DNA from: Bacteroidales bacterium UBA3290 | GTDB lineage: Bacteria; Bacteroidota; Bacteroidia; Bacteroidales; UBA932 | Direction of reading: 5' to 3' | Assembly (NCBI GenBank): GCA_002361615.1 | Contig: DETK01000017.1 | Span: forward strand, 114,145 to 176,349 | Length of the DNA: 62,205 nucleotides | In this document: positions 26,022 to 34,436 of the stretch, one piece after another | Position numbering within the stretch: the first letter of the stretch is position 1 | How the letters are laid out: each line of letters begins with the position of its first letter | The notes under the pieces: generated by a model | Databases searched by the model: none | Seen by the model: only the letters and a program-made list of their open reading frames with translations | Told to the model about the DNA's origin: nothing | Position numbers and translations under genes: made by a program

Positions 26022-26636
26022 TTAGAACAGGCCGTGCAACTGGGCCTCGATGCGGTCGCAGATGGTGCTGAAGTCTTCGGCGCTTTCTTCGAAATTGAGT
26101 TTGTCCACGTCCAGGATCAGGAGCTTGCCGTCGGTGTAGTTCCCGATCCAGTCTTCGTAGAGGGCGTTGAGGCCCTTGAGGTAATCGAGGCGGATGCTGC
26201 TCTCGTATTCGCGGCCGCGCTTCTGGATGTTGCCCACCAGATGGGGGATGGAACTGCGCAGATAGATCAGCAGGTCGGGGGCTTTGACCAGTGACGACAT
26301 CAGGGAGAAGAGCGAGCGGTAGTTTTCGAAGTCACGCGTGGACATCAGCCCCATGTTGTGCAGGTTGGGGGCGAAGATGCAGGCGTCCTCGTAGATGCTG
26401 CGGTCCTGGACGATGATTTCCTCGTGCTTGGCGATCTCGACCACGTCGAGGAAGCGCTTGTTGAGGAAATAAATCTGGATGTTGAAAGACCAACGTTCCA
26501 TATCATTGTAAAAATCAGCAAGATATGGATTATAATCCACGGATTCGTATTTGGGGGTCCAGTGGAAATGGTCGACCAGCATCCGGGTGAGGGTGGTCTT
26601 GCCGCTGCCGATGTTGCCAGCTATCGCGATATGCAT
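26022..26636 (-). CDS. Deoxynucleoside kinase
   Basis: 204 residues starting MHIAIAGNIGSGKTTLTRML, a P-loop (residues 7-15) at the extreme N terminus. The DRSIYEDACIFAPNLH segment carries the DRS motif of the deoxyadenosine/deoxyguanosine kinase family, and RGREYESSIRLDYLKGLNALYEDW is the LID/Arg region. It phosphorylates deoxynucleosides for salvage. The longer frame to 27344 is rejected because it runs through the opposing hydrolase gene. It is divergent from the metallo-hydrolase gene, with a 75-bp gap. Confidence 0.92.
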   Translation of the reverse strand: MHIAIAGNIGSGKTTLTRMLVDHFHWTPKYESVDYNPYLADFYNDMERWSFNIQIYFLNKRFLDVVEIAKHEEIIVQDRSIYEDACIFAPNLHNMGLMSTRDFENYRSLFSLMSSLVKAPDLLIYLRSSIPHLVGNIQKRGREYESSIRLDYLKGLNALYEDWIGNYTDGKLLILDVDKLNFEESAEDFSTICDRIEAQLHGLF

Positions 26637-26684
26637 GATGTCGTCTGTTTTTGGTTCGCCTGTCAAATTTACAACATCTTTTCG

Positions 26685-26692
26685 TATTTTTG
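26685..26692 (+). promoter_or_regulatory. -7 element for the metallo-hydrolase-uvrA-kinase operon
   Basis: TATTTTTG fits TAnnTTTG and lies 19 nt before the ATG at 26712. No convincing -33 element is seen at 20 nt. Confidence 0.45.
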
Positions 26693-26711
26693 TATGTTCG
26701 AAGCCAAAAAG

Positions 26712-27353
26712 ATGGAAATAAAGACCTTCTACTTCAATCCGATCCGGGAGTGCTGCTACGTGGCCTGGGATGCGACCCGGGAATGCGTCTTCATCGACCC
26801 GGGCAACTACGGGGACCGGGAACTGCAGCGCCTGAAAGACTTCGTGGCGCAGCAGCAGCTCAATCCCGTCAAGATCCTGCTCACGCACGGACATTTCGAC
26901 CATATCCTCGGCCTGGAAGACGTGGCCCGCACCTGGAACATCGATGCGTGGATCCACCCGCTCGACCGGGAGCAGATGGTACGCTCGGGAGAATGGTGCG
27001 CGCAGCTGGGCCTGGCCTTCAAGCCCTTTACCGGCACGTTGCACGACCTGGCAGACGGCGACCGGATCCCGTTCGGTGAAACGGAATTCGAAGTCATCGC
27101 CACGCCCGGTCATACCCAGGGCGGTGTCTGCTTCCTCTGCCGCGAAGCCGGCGTGCTCCTGAGCGGCGACACGCTCTTTGCCGGCAGCATCGGCCGCACC
27201 GACCACATCGGGGGCGACTATGAGCAGTTGATGGACAGTATCGCCCGGAAGCTCCTGCCGCTCGACGGCGACATCCAGGTACTGCCAGGTCACGGTCCCG
27301 CCACCTCGATCGGCTATGAGCGTGCGACCAATCCCTTCCTGCAACCCGCCTGA
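26712..27353 (+). CDS. Metallo-beta-lactamase-fold hydrolase (glyoxalase II-like)
   Basis: 213 residues. The metal site LTHGHFDHILG is the H-x-H-x-D-H motif; further ligands are the His in ATPGHTQGG, the Asp in LLSGDTLF and the terminal His in VLPGHGP. This is the compact glyoxalase II-like group. Likely substrates are small thioesters such as an S-acyl-thiol, but none is shown by the sequence. An in-frame ATG at 26694 is possible; the one at 26712 suits the promoter spacing better. uvrA begins 2 bp after the stop. Confidence 0.9.
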   Translation: MEIKTFYFNPIRECCYVAWDATRECVFIDPGNYGDRELQRLKDFVAQQQLNPVKILLTHGHFDHILGLEDVARTWNIDAWIHPLDREQMVRSGEWCAQLGLAFKPFTGTLHDLADGDRIPFGETEFEVIATPGHTQGGVCFLCREAGVLLSGDTLFAGSIGRTDHIGGDYEQLMDSIARKLLPLDGDIQVLPGHGPATSIGYERATNPFLQPA

Positions 27354-27355
27354 CC

Positions 27356-30175
27356 ATGGCTGAAAGCGAGAAGATATCGATTACCGGTGCCCGGGTCCAC
27401 AACCTCAAGGACATCGACCTGGAAATCCCCCGCGACGCGTTGGTGGTAATCACCGGCCTGTCGGGAAGCGGCAAGTCGTCGCTGGCCTTCGATACGATCT
27501 GTGCCGAAGGGCAGCGCCGCTATATGGATACCCTCTCCGCCTATGCCCGCCAGTTCATCGGCATTCTCGAAAGACCCGATATCGACGAGGTGAAAGGACT
27601 CAGCCCCGTCATCTCCATCGAGCAGAAGACGGTGGGGCGCAATCCCCGTTCCACGGTGGGCACCATCACCGAAATCTACGACTTTTTCCGCCTGTTCTAC
27701 GCCCGTGCTTCACAGGCCTTCTCGCCCGAGAGCGGCAAGGAGATGGTGCGCTATACCGACGAGGAGATCGTCGACCTGATCCTGCAACGCTACCAGGGCC
27801 GCAAGGTGATCCTGCTCGCGCCGCTGGTGCGTGGCCGCAAAGGACACTACCGCGAACTTTTCGTCCAGTTGCAGCGCCGCGGCTACAGCCAGGTCCGCAT
27901 CGACGGACAGATGTGCGACCTGAGCGAAGCGGGTCCGCTCGACCGCTACAAGGTCCACTTCGTGGAGCTGGTGGTCGACAAACTCGTCCCCCAAGCCGAC
28001 GACCGTAAACGCATCCGGGAATCGGTGGGCAACGCGCTGAACCAGGGCAAGGGTTCCCTGGCCATCCTTTCGCTGGACGACGACACCCTGCAACACTTCA
28101 GCCGCAACCTCGTCTGTCCGGACACAGGTCTCTCGATCGAGCCGCCGGCACCCTATACCTTCTCGTTCAATTCGCCGCAAGGCGCCTGCCCGCACTGCCG
28201 TGGACTGGGTATGGTGGCCCGTGCGGATATCGACAAGATCATCCCCGACCGGAGCCGTTCGATCGCCGATGGCGGCATCGAAAGCGTCGGCCCGATGCGG
28301 GGAAACACGCTCTTCCGTTATCTGGAAGCCATCGCGCGCCGCTACAAGTTCTCGCTCCACGACCCGATCGACACGATTCCGCAGGATGCTTTGCAGGTAA
28401 TCCTTTATGGATCAGATGAATTGTTGCGTATCGGCAGCGACTCGGACATGGAGATGTCCACTTTCCCCGGCATCCTGGCCCAGCTCCAGAACGATGGTGA
28501 CGACGAAGAGGAAAATCCTTGGAAGCGCAAGCGCAAGGAACTCTTCTTCGAGGAGATGGTCTGCCCGGTCTGCGGGGGTACGCGTCTCAAGCCCGAAGCG
28601 CTCCATTTCAAGATCGACGGCAAGAACATCGCCGAAGTATCGGATATGGACATCTCCCGGCTCTACGAATGGGTTCTCGACCTGCCTTCCCGCCTGTCGA
28701 AGCGGCAGTTGACCATCGGTGGAGACATCCTCAAGGAACTGGTGGCCCGCATCGGTTTCCTGAAGGATGTGGGACTGGACTATCTCTCGCTGAGCCGCGC
28801 CACGCGGACGCTCAGCGGCGGCGAGAGCCAGCGCATCCGGCTCGCCACCCAGATCGGTTCAAAGCTGGTCAATGTGCTCTACGTGCTCGACGAACCGAGC
28901 ATCGGCCTCCACCAGCGCGACAACCGCAAGCTCATCGGCTCGCTCAAGACCCTTCGGGACGAAGGCAACTCCGTGATGGTGGTCGAGCACGATGAAGAGA
29001 TGATGCGCAGTGCCGACTGGCTGGTGGACCTGGGCCCCGGCGCCGGGGAGAAGGGGGGCTGGCTGCTTTACAACGGGCGTCCGGAAGGCATCCGGGATGT
29101 TCCTCCGGGACAGAGCCTTACCATCGATTATTTACTGGGGCGCAAGCGGATCGAAGTGCCTTCCGTCCGCCGTCCCGGAAACGGAAAATACATCACCCTC
29201 AAAGGGGCGCGCGGCAACAATCTCAAGGACATGACGCTCGACCTCCCGCTCGGCCTTCTGGTCGGTATCAGCGGCGTGAGCGGCAGCGGCAAGAGTTCGC
29301 TCATCAGCGAGACGTTGATGCCCATCATCAGCAACAAACTCTACCGCTCCCATTATCCCGTGCTCCCTTACGACCGGATCGACGGGACCGCCCACATCGA
29401 CAAGATCATCGAAATCGACCAGGCGCCCATCGGCCGCTCGCCGCGCAGCAACCCGGCCACTTACACCGACGTGATGACCGACATCCGCCGCCTGTTCGAG
29501 GCCACGCCCGATGCCAAGATCCGCGGCTTCAAGGCCAACCGCTTCTCTTTCAATGTGAAGGGCGGTCGTTGCGAGGCTTGTAAGGGCGCAGGACTGCAGC
29601 TTATCGAGATGCACTTCCTTCCTTCGGCACAGGTCACGTGCAAGGAATGCGGCGGACGGCGCTACAAGCCCGATACGCTGGCCGTCAAATACAAGGGAAA
29701 GAATATCAGCGAGGTGCTCGACATGACCATCGCGCAGGCCGCCGCCTTCTTCGAGCCGATCCCCTCCATCGCGCAGAAACTCCGCACGCTGGAGGAAGTG
29801 GGGCTGGGCTACCTGACCCTCGGTCAGCCCGCCACCACGCTCAGCGGCGGCGAAAGCCAGCGCCTCAAGCTCTCTGCCGAGCTTTCGCGCAAGGATACCG
29901 GCAATACCCTCTACCTGCTTGACGAGCCGACCACCGGCCTGCACTTCGAAGACATCAAAGTGCTGATCGGCGTGCTGCAGCGCCTGGTCGACAAGGGCAA
30001 CACGGTGGTGATCATCGAGCACAATCTGGACATCCTCAAATCCGTGGACTGGCTCATCGACCTCGGGCCCGAAGGCGGTGCAGAGGGAGGACGGATCGTT
30101 GCGGCGGGAACGCCCGAGCAGGTGGCGCAGGTTCCCGAATCTTATACAGGACACTATTTAAAAGCATTACTATGA
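27356..30175 (+). CDS. uvrA: Excinuclease ABC subunit A
   Basis: 939 residues, full UvrA length. It has two ABC ATPase halves with Walker A motifs GLSGSGKSS (near residue 36) and GVSGSGKSS (near residue 640), two LSGGESQR signatures, and zinc-binding Cys clusters CPHCRGLG, CPVCGGTR and CEACKGAG/CKECGGRR. It recognises bulky DNA lesions and loads UvrB in nucleotide-excision repair. It lies 2 bp after the hydrolase and overlaps the next gene by 4 nt (ATGA), so the three are one operon. Confidence 0.98.
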   Translation: MAESEKISITGARVHNLKDIDLEIPRDALVVITGLSGSGKSSLAFDTICAEGQRRYMDTLSAYARQFIGILERPDIDEVKGLSPVISIEQKTVGRNPRSTVGTITEIYDFFRLFYARASQAFSPESGKEMVRYTDEEIVDLILQRYQGRKVILLAPLVRGRKGHYRELFVQLQRRGYSQVRIDGQMCDLSEAGPLDRYKVHFVELVVDKLVPQADDRKRIRESVGNALNQGKGSLAILSLDDDTLQHFSRNLVCPDTGLSIEPPAPYTFSFNSPQGACPHCRGLGMVARADIDKIIPDRSRSIADGGIESVGPMRGNTLFRYLEAIARRYKFSLHDPIDTIPQDALQVILYGSDELLRIGSDSDMEMSTFPGILAQLQNDGDDEEENPWKRKRKELFFEEMVCPVCGGTRLKPEALHFKIDGKNIAEVSDMDISRLYEWVLDLPSRLSKRQLTIGGDILKELVARIGFLKDVGLDYLSLSRATRTLSGGESQRIRLATQIGSKLVNVLYVLDEPSIGLHQRDNRKLIGSLKTLRDEGNSVMVVEHDEEMMRSADWLVDLGPGAGEKGGWLLYNGRPEGIRDVPPGQSLTIDYLLGRKRIEVPSVRRPGNGKYITLKGARGNNLKDMTLDLPLGLLVGISGVSGSGKSSLISETLMPIISNKLYRSHYPVLPYDRIDGTAHIDKIIEIDQAPIGRSPRSNPATYTDVMTDIRRLFEATPDAKIRGFKANRFSFNVKGGRCEACKGAGLQLIEMHFLPSAQVTCKECGGRRYKPDTLAVKYKGKNISEVLDMTIAQAAAFFEPIPSIAQKLRTLEEVGLGYLTLGQPATTLSGGESQRLKLSAELSRKDTGNTLYLLDEPTTGLHFEDIKVLIGVLQRLVDKGNTVVIIEHNLDILKSVDWLIDLGPEGGAEGGRIVAAGTPEQVAQVPESYTGHYLKALL

Positions 30176-31149
30176 TCAAAGAGATGTCGATGTGGCGGAC
30201 CATTTTCCGCGAAAACAACGTCAGTTCCCTCAATGAAGCCGTCGCCAGCGGCAAAGCCCGTTATCTGGTCAATCTGTCTGAGACCCTGCACGACCACCGG
30301 TATTCCGAAGCGGCCAACCTGATTGCAGCCCGCAAAGGGGTGCGGATCGTGCTGATCGCCGGTCCCTCGAGCAGCGGAAAGACCACTTCCTCGAAGCGAC
30401 TGGCGCTCCACATGCGGGTCAACGGCCTGAACCCCATCATCATCTCGCTTGACGACTACTTCCGCAACCGGGTCGACACGCCGCTCGACGAGAATGGAGA
30501 TTATGACTTCGAGTGTCTGGAGGCGCTGGATGTTCCGTTCCTGAACCAGCAGCTCGAGCAGCTCCTCTCCGGCCAAAGCGTCGAGATTCCGAAATACGAC
30601 TTCGCCTCGGGCACACGCAAGTTCGAAGGACAGTACCTCAAGCTGACGGACAACGATGTGCTGATCATGGAAGGCATCCACGGCCTGAATCCGGCCCTTA
30701 CGCCGCAGATTCCCGACGCGGAGAAATTCAAGCTCTATGTCTCGGTCCTGACCCCCATCACCGTCGACGAGCATACGAAGATGCCGGCGCGCGACTACCG
30801 CCTGCTGCGGCGGATGGTGCGCGACAACCAGTTCCGCGGTATGACGGCGGAGGATACGATCCTGCGCTGGCCGAGCGTAGGAGCGGGCGAAGAGAAGCAT
30901 ATCCTACCGTACAAGAAGCTGGCGGACGCCACGTTCAACTCCGCGCTCTTCTACGAGATTCCGATGCTCAAATGCTACGCGGAGCCGCTGCTCCAGGTCA
31001 TCAGCCCGGCTTCGCCTGCCTACGGCGAGGCCCAGCGGCTGCTGGGACTCATCCGCAGCGTCATCGCCATGACGCCGGTCGATGTACGCCACATCCCGCC
31101 GACCTCCATCATCCGCGAATTTATCGGCGGATCAAGTTTCCATTATTAG
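30172..31149 (+). CDS. Uridine-kinase-like nucleoside kinase, short form
   Basis: 325 residues. The P-loop is IAGPSSSGKTTSSKRL (near residues 63-72), followed by SLDDYFRNRVDTPLDENGDYDFE and MEGIHGLNPALTP, the phosphoribulokinase/uridine kinase fold. From family knowledge, many Bacteroidetes homologues are about 550 residues with an N-terminal TGS-like region; here only a short linker precedes the kinase domain. The ATG overlaps the uvrA stop (ATGA), leaving no room for the missing part. The C terminus (PPTSIIREFIGGSSFHY) is intact. It should phosphorylate a nucleoside or related compound. Confidence 0.85.
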   Translation: MIKEMSMWRTIFRENNVSSLNEAVASGKARYLVNLSETLHDHRYSEAANLIAARKGVRIVLIAGPSSSGKTTSSKRLALHMRVNGLNPIIISLDDYFRNRVDTPLDENGDYDFECLEALDVPFLNQQLEQLLSGQSVEIPKYDFASGTRKFEGQYLKLTDNDVLIMEGIHGLNPALTPQIPDAEKFKLYVSVLTPITVDEHTKMPARDYRLLRRMVRDNQFRGMTAEDTILRWPSVGAGEEKHILPYKKLADATFNSALFYEIPMLKCYAEPLLQVISPASPAYGEAQRLLGLIRSVIAMTPVDVRHIPPTSIIREFIGGSSFHY

Positions 31150-31158
31150 TTCTGGCAT

Positions 31159-32853
31159 ATGAGGTGTTGTTCTCGTGCATTTGTTTTCTTTAGTTTATTG
31201 TTGTCCATTGCAGTGGCATTTTCCGGATCTTGTTTGAGAAACAGTACGGACGATGCTCTTAAAAGCATTGAGGATTATCTTCCTTCCTATCCCGACAGTG
31301 CTCTTTCTTCGCTTTTGGCGATAGACTCTGCTTACCTCAGTTCTCGGGATCTTCGGGCTAGACATGCTTTGCTTTATGCAATGGCACTAGACAAGAGCAG
31401 TGTGGATACAACAGATATCAGAATTATTATGCCTGCCGTTGAATATTACGGAAAGCGTGGAAGTGCGGATCAAAAGATGAAGGCCTTTTATTATTTAGGC
31501 CGGATTCAAGAGAATGGAGGTGATGTTAATTCTGCGATTATTTCTTATGTTAATTCTGAGAGTAGCTTCCCGCATGCTAAGGATACATCATTTATGGGCT
31601 TGGTTCTTTTTTCCATTTCCGATATCTATAGAAAATCGTATTATTATGATAAAGCGTTAGAGTATGCACAGAGGGGGCTTGATTGCTTTTCATCTGCGCG
31701 AGATACCTCACACTACTATCTTGCATTGGGGCATCTTGCTGATCTTTACAGAGCCATCCGAGAATGGCATTCTGCAGATTCATTATATCAAGCCATGTTG
31801 CCTCATATTGAACGTGATACAGCGTATCTGTCAGCGTTTCTTTCTTCTTATGCGCTGATGAAGACATTGCAGCCGAATCCGGATCCAAATGGAGCGGTTG
31901 AATTACTGCGACGCAAGGTTGATCTTGGGCAAAATTTATCCCGGAAGGACTATGGTGTATACGCTTTGGCGTCAAAATTATCAGGAGATGAATCTACATG
32001 TCAGGCAATTCTTTCAATGCTTGATAGACATCCACATCTGGAGTCGGACAATACGCGCTATCAGAGATATAGAATTGCAGAAATGCAAGGGGATTATGCT
32101 CAGGCGATTGAGTTGTTGAAAGCCTCCTATGTCGAGCAGGATTCGATTGTTGCAAAAGTGATGAGGCAGTCAGTGGTTCGATCCATGGAGGAATATTTCG
32201 AGCATCAGTCAGCTGAGAAAGAGTTAAAACTTCAAGCTCGACAGCGTGGGTGGGCGGGTATTGTCTTGATTCTGATTCTGGCTATTATCCTTCTAATAGT
32301 GTATTTTATTAGAAAGCGAGAGAAAGCAGCCAAGGAGGCTGCGAATCTGCTTCAAGCTGCTGACGAAACACAACGGATGCTTCATCAGGAAAAAACACTG
32401 CTTGAAACAGATCTTTCTCGTTTACAGCGTCAATTTATCTGCTTTTATCGTACAGAATTGGAGAGAATAGGTTCTATTTGTGAAGCTTATACTAAGGCAA
32501 AGGACCGAAGAGAGATAGCAAGATTAGAGGTATTATACAGGAGGGTCGAGCGGATTGTTGAAAGAATCAATATGGATAGCGAGAGTTTTGATGTGCTGGA
32601 ACAGCAAGTCAATCAGTACCTCGATAATGTCTTGATTCACATGAAAGAGGATTTGAAAAAAACGGGCAAGTTATCATTTGTTGACGAAAGGTTCTTATGC
32701 TATACTGTAATGGGATTTAATCCTAGTACGATTGCAGTCCTTCTTGGGATAGAGTTATCCTATGTCTATGTTAAAAAGGGCCGAATAAAATCAAGATTGA
32801 ACCGAGTATCATCTCCGTATCAAGATCAATATGCAATTTACTTTGGCAAATGA
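31159..32853 (+). CDS. TPR-transmembrane-HTH regulator (lipoprotein-like N terminus)
   Basis: 564 residues, A+T-richer than its neighbours. The N terminus is a secretion signal ending in Cys25 (VAFSGSC). Helical TPR-like repeats occupy about 30-340 (KAFYYLGRIQENGGDVNSAI; DKALEYAQRGLDCF). One membrane helix follows (WAGIVLILILAIILLIVYFI, about 368-388), then a coiled coil (KEAANLLQAADETQRMLHQEK) and a C-terminal helix-turn-helix-like segment (FNPSTIAVLLGIELSYVYVKKGRIKSRL). This layout is common in Bacteroidetes TPR regulators whose DNA-binding part lies in the cytoplasm. The signal it senses is unknown. It starts 9 bp after the kinase gene. Confidence 0.75.
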   Translation: MRCCSRAFVFFSLLLSIAVAFSGSCLRNSTDDALKSIEDYLPSYPDSALSSLLAIDSAYLSSRDLRARHALLYAMALDKSSVDTTDIRIIMPAVEYYGKRGSADQKMKAFYYLGRIQENGGDVNSAIISYVNSESSFPHAKDTSFMGLVLFSISDIYRKSYYYDKALEYAQRGLDCFSSARDTSHYYLALGHLADLYRAIREWHSADSLYQAMLPHIERDTAYLSAFLSSYALMKTLQPNPDPNGAVELLRRKVDLGQNLSRKDYGVYALASKLSGDESTCQAILSMLDRHPHLESDNTRYQRYRIAEMQGDYAQAIELLKASYVEQDSIVAKVMRQSVVRSMEEYFEHQSAEKELKLQARQRGWAGIVLILILAIILLIVYFIRKREKAAKEAANLLQAADETQRMLHQEKTLLETDLSRLQRQFICFYRTELERIGSICEAYTKAKDRREIARLEVLYRRVERIVERINMDSESFDVLEQQVNQYLDNVLIHMKEDLKKTGKLSFVDERFLCYTVMGFNPSTIAVLLGIELSYVYVKKGRIKSRLNRVSSPYQDQYAIYFGK

Positions 32854-33069
32854 TATGATAATTGCCTAACAAAGGTTTTTTGTTTCATATATTGTCATTT
32901 TCTTATCACTCTGATTAATAGTGAGTTGTATTGACTTTATTCAGCAGCGCCACTCTTTGTTAGGTCAAATTTTTCTTACATCTACAGCCATCTGATAATC
33001 AACGTATTACAAGGTGGTTATAATCGTTTTGTTAGGTGTCTTACGAGGAGGTTTGACGCCAAAACCAAT
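32854..33069. repeat. Intergenic region with repeated TTTGTTAGG motifs
   Basis: A perfect 10-bp inverted repeat, CCTAACAAAG (32865-32874) and CTTTGTTAGG (32955-32964), spans 100 bp. TTTGTTAGGT recurs as a direct repeat at 32956-32965 and 33028-33037. The spacing suits a regulator-binding region or a long-range hairpin. No gene was found in this stretch. Confidence 0.4.
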
Positions 33070-33077
33070 TATCTTTG
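33070..33077 (+). promoter_or_regulatory. -7 element before the small ORF and lipoprotein gene
   Basis: TATCTTTG, a full -7 match, 20 nt before the ATG of the 31-codon ORF at 33098. TTTG at 33052-33055 is only 14 nt upstream, so the -33 element is uncertain. Confidence 0.5.
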
Positions 33078-33097
33078 TGCCAATAAATTATACAAAT

Positions 33098-33193
33098 ATG
33101 AAAGAAGAATGTATGTGGGCTGGACCCAATAATTGCTTGAAACCTGACTCAACAGTTAGTATAAAAAAAGCATCTATTTATAAAATGTCATAA
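33098..33193 (+). CDS. Possible 31-residue small protein
   Basis: An ATG-initiated frame ends in TAA 8 bp before the downstream lipoprotein gene. It is basic and has two Cys (begins MKEECMWAGPNNCLKPD and ends KASIYKMS). It sits directly behind a consensus -7 element at the distance seen for real genes in this window. No homology is recognised. It may be a small protein, a leader peptide for the lipoprotein, or chance. Confidence 0.35.
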   Translation: MKEECMWAGPNNCLKPDSTVSIKKASIYKMS

Positions 33194-33201
33194 TTGGAGT
33201 T

Positions 33202-33711
33202 ATGAAAAGGTTGTGTTTTGTTTCAATTTTCGGTTTGTTTCTGGTTCTTTATGGTTGCTCTGGGTTGGGTAAAGATGACTCTACAGGCTCGTTGCAGTCC
33301 TTTCTTCTTTCTTATACCCCTTACTATATGGACGTTTCCCCCAAACGTGGCGTTGTCGGACGTGAAGGCGGTGAAGTTGTTATTAGGGTATGTATGTCTG
33401 ATACACTCAGAAATGGAGACCCCGTCCCTTTCACTTTGAAGGGTGAATTGTTCTTTGACGGCATAGACGGAAGCGGTGATGATTACCTAGAACCTTTTGC
33501 GTTGGGAATACCTTTTGTTTATCTGAAAGAGCGTAAGCAGATAAATGATTATGAAGTATCATATACGTTCGTCTTCGATGCGAATGATACCCAATCAGAT
33601 CGGGTTTTTGCATGGTCGATTCTTGCATGGGACCGAGACAGGTACACAAGTTGCTGGAATGACGCAAACCTGTTTATAGGTCTTTTTTCAATTACTCAGT
33701 CTGGGCTTTAG
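33202..33711 (+). CDS. Hypothetical lipoprotein
   Basis: 169 residues with a lipoprotein signal (LFLVLYGC, Cys19) followed by SGLGKDD, whose Lys-Asp-Asp resembles the Bacteroidetes surface-export signal. The rest is beta-rich (GEVVIRVCMSDTLRNGDPVPFTLKG) with no motif I recognise. It is A+T-rich like the TPR regulator upstream. Its TAG stop overlaps the stop of the convergent ketoreductase gene within TTAG (33708-33711). It may be the target or partner of the TPR regulator, from proximity only. Confidence 0.65.
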   Translation: MKRLCFVSIFGLFLVLYGCSGLGKDDSTGSLQSFLLSYTPYYMDVSPKRGVVGREGGEVVIRVCMSDTLRNGDPVPFTLKGELFFDGIDGSGDDYLEPFALGIPFVYLKERKQINDYEVSYTFVFDANDTQSDRVFAWSILAWDRDRYTSCWNDANLFIGLFSITQSGL

Positions 33712-34436
33712 GAATACAGGCCGCCGTTGATGGAGATGCACTCTCCGGTGATGTAGGCGGCGTCGGGGGAGGCCAGGAAGGCGATCAGGGAGGCGACTTC
33801 TTCGGGCTCGCCAAAGCGTTGCATCGGGATGTCTTTCTTGAGCGTGGCTTCGTCGAGACCTTCCACCATGTCGGTCCGCACGAAGCCGGGGGCGATGGCG
33901 TTGACCGTCACTTTCTTGCGCGCGACTTCCTGAGCGAGCGCCTTGGTGGCGGCAATCAGGCCGCCTTTGGCGGCGGAATAGTTCGTCTGTCCCGGCAGAC
34001 CTTTCAGGCCGGAGAGCGAGGCGACGTTGATGATGCGGCCGCTTTTTTTCAGGAGCATGGGCTGGAGGACGGCGCGGGTCACGTTGTAGAAGCCGTCGAG
34101 CGTGGTGGAGAGCACTTTGTGCCAGTCATCGGGCTCCATCCAGATGAGCAGGCTGTCGCGGCGGACGCCGGCGTTGTTGACCAGCACCTCGATGAAATCG
34201 TCGGGATGGCTTTCCTGCCATCCCTGGATGGCTGCGCTTACGGCCGCCGGATCGGCGACGTCGAAAGGCAGCAGGCAGGCTTTTCCTCCGCCGGCTTCAA
34301 TCAGCGCGGCTGTCTCCCGGGCTTTCTCTTCGTTGGACACATAGTTGACGAGGATGCCGTAACCCGAGCGGGCGAGGCGGAGCGCTGCGGCGCGGCCGAT
34401 GCCGCGGCTGGCGCCGGTGACGAGTGCGTAGTTCAT
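33708..34436 (-). CDS. 3-oxoacyl-ACP reductase (FabG-like SDR)
   Basis: 242 residues. NAD(P)H-binding motif TGASRGIGRAAALRL is at residues 7-21, NNAG is present, and the catalytic Ser-Tyr-Lys is in VASLSGLKGLPGQTNYSAAKGG. It reduces the beta-keto group on ACP-bound chains in each extension cycle. It is last in a three-gene minus-strand unit and overlaps the FAD oxidoreductase gene by 4 nt. Given its neighbours it probably serves the aryl-polyene-type pathway rather than general fatty-acid synthesis. Confidence 0.92.
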   Translation of the reverse strand: MNYALVTGASRGIGRAAALRLARSGYGILVNYVSNEEKARETAALIEAGGGKACLLPFDVADPAAVSAAIQGWQESHPDDFIEVLVNNAGVRRDSLLIWMEPDDWHKVLSTTLDGFYNVTRAVLQPMLLKKSGRIINVASLSGLKGLPGQTNYSAAKGGLIAATKALAQEVARKKVTVNAIAPGFVRTDMVEGLDEATLKKDIPMQRFGEPEEVASLIAFLASPDAAYITGECISINGGLYS

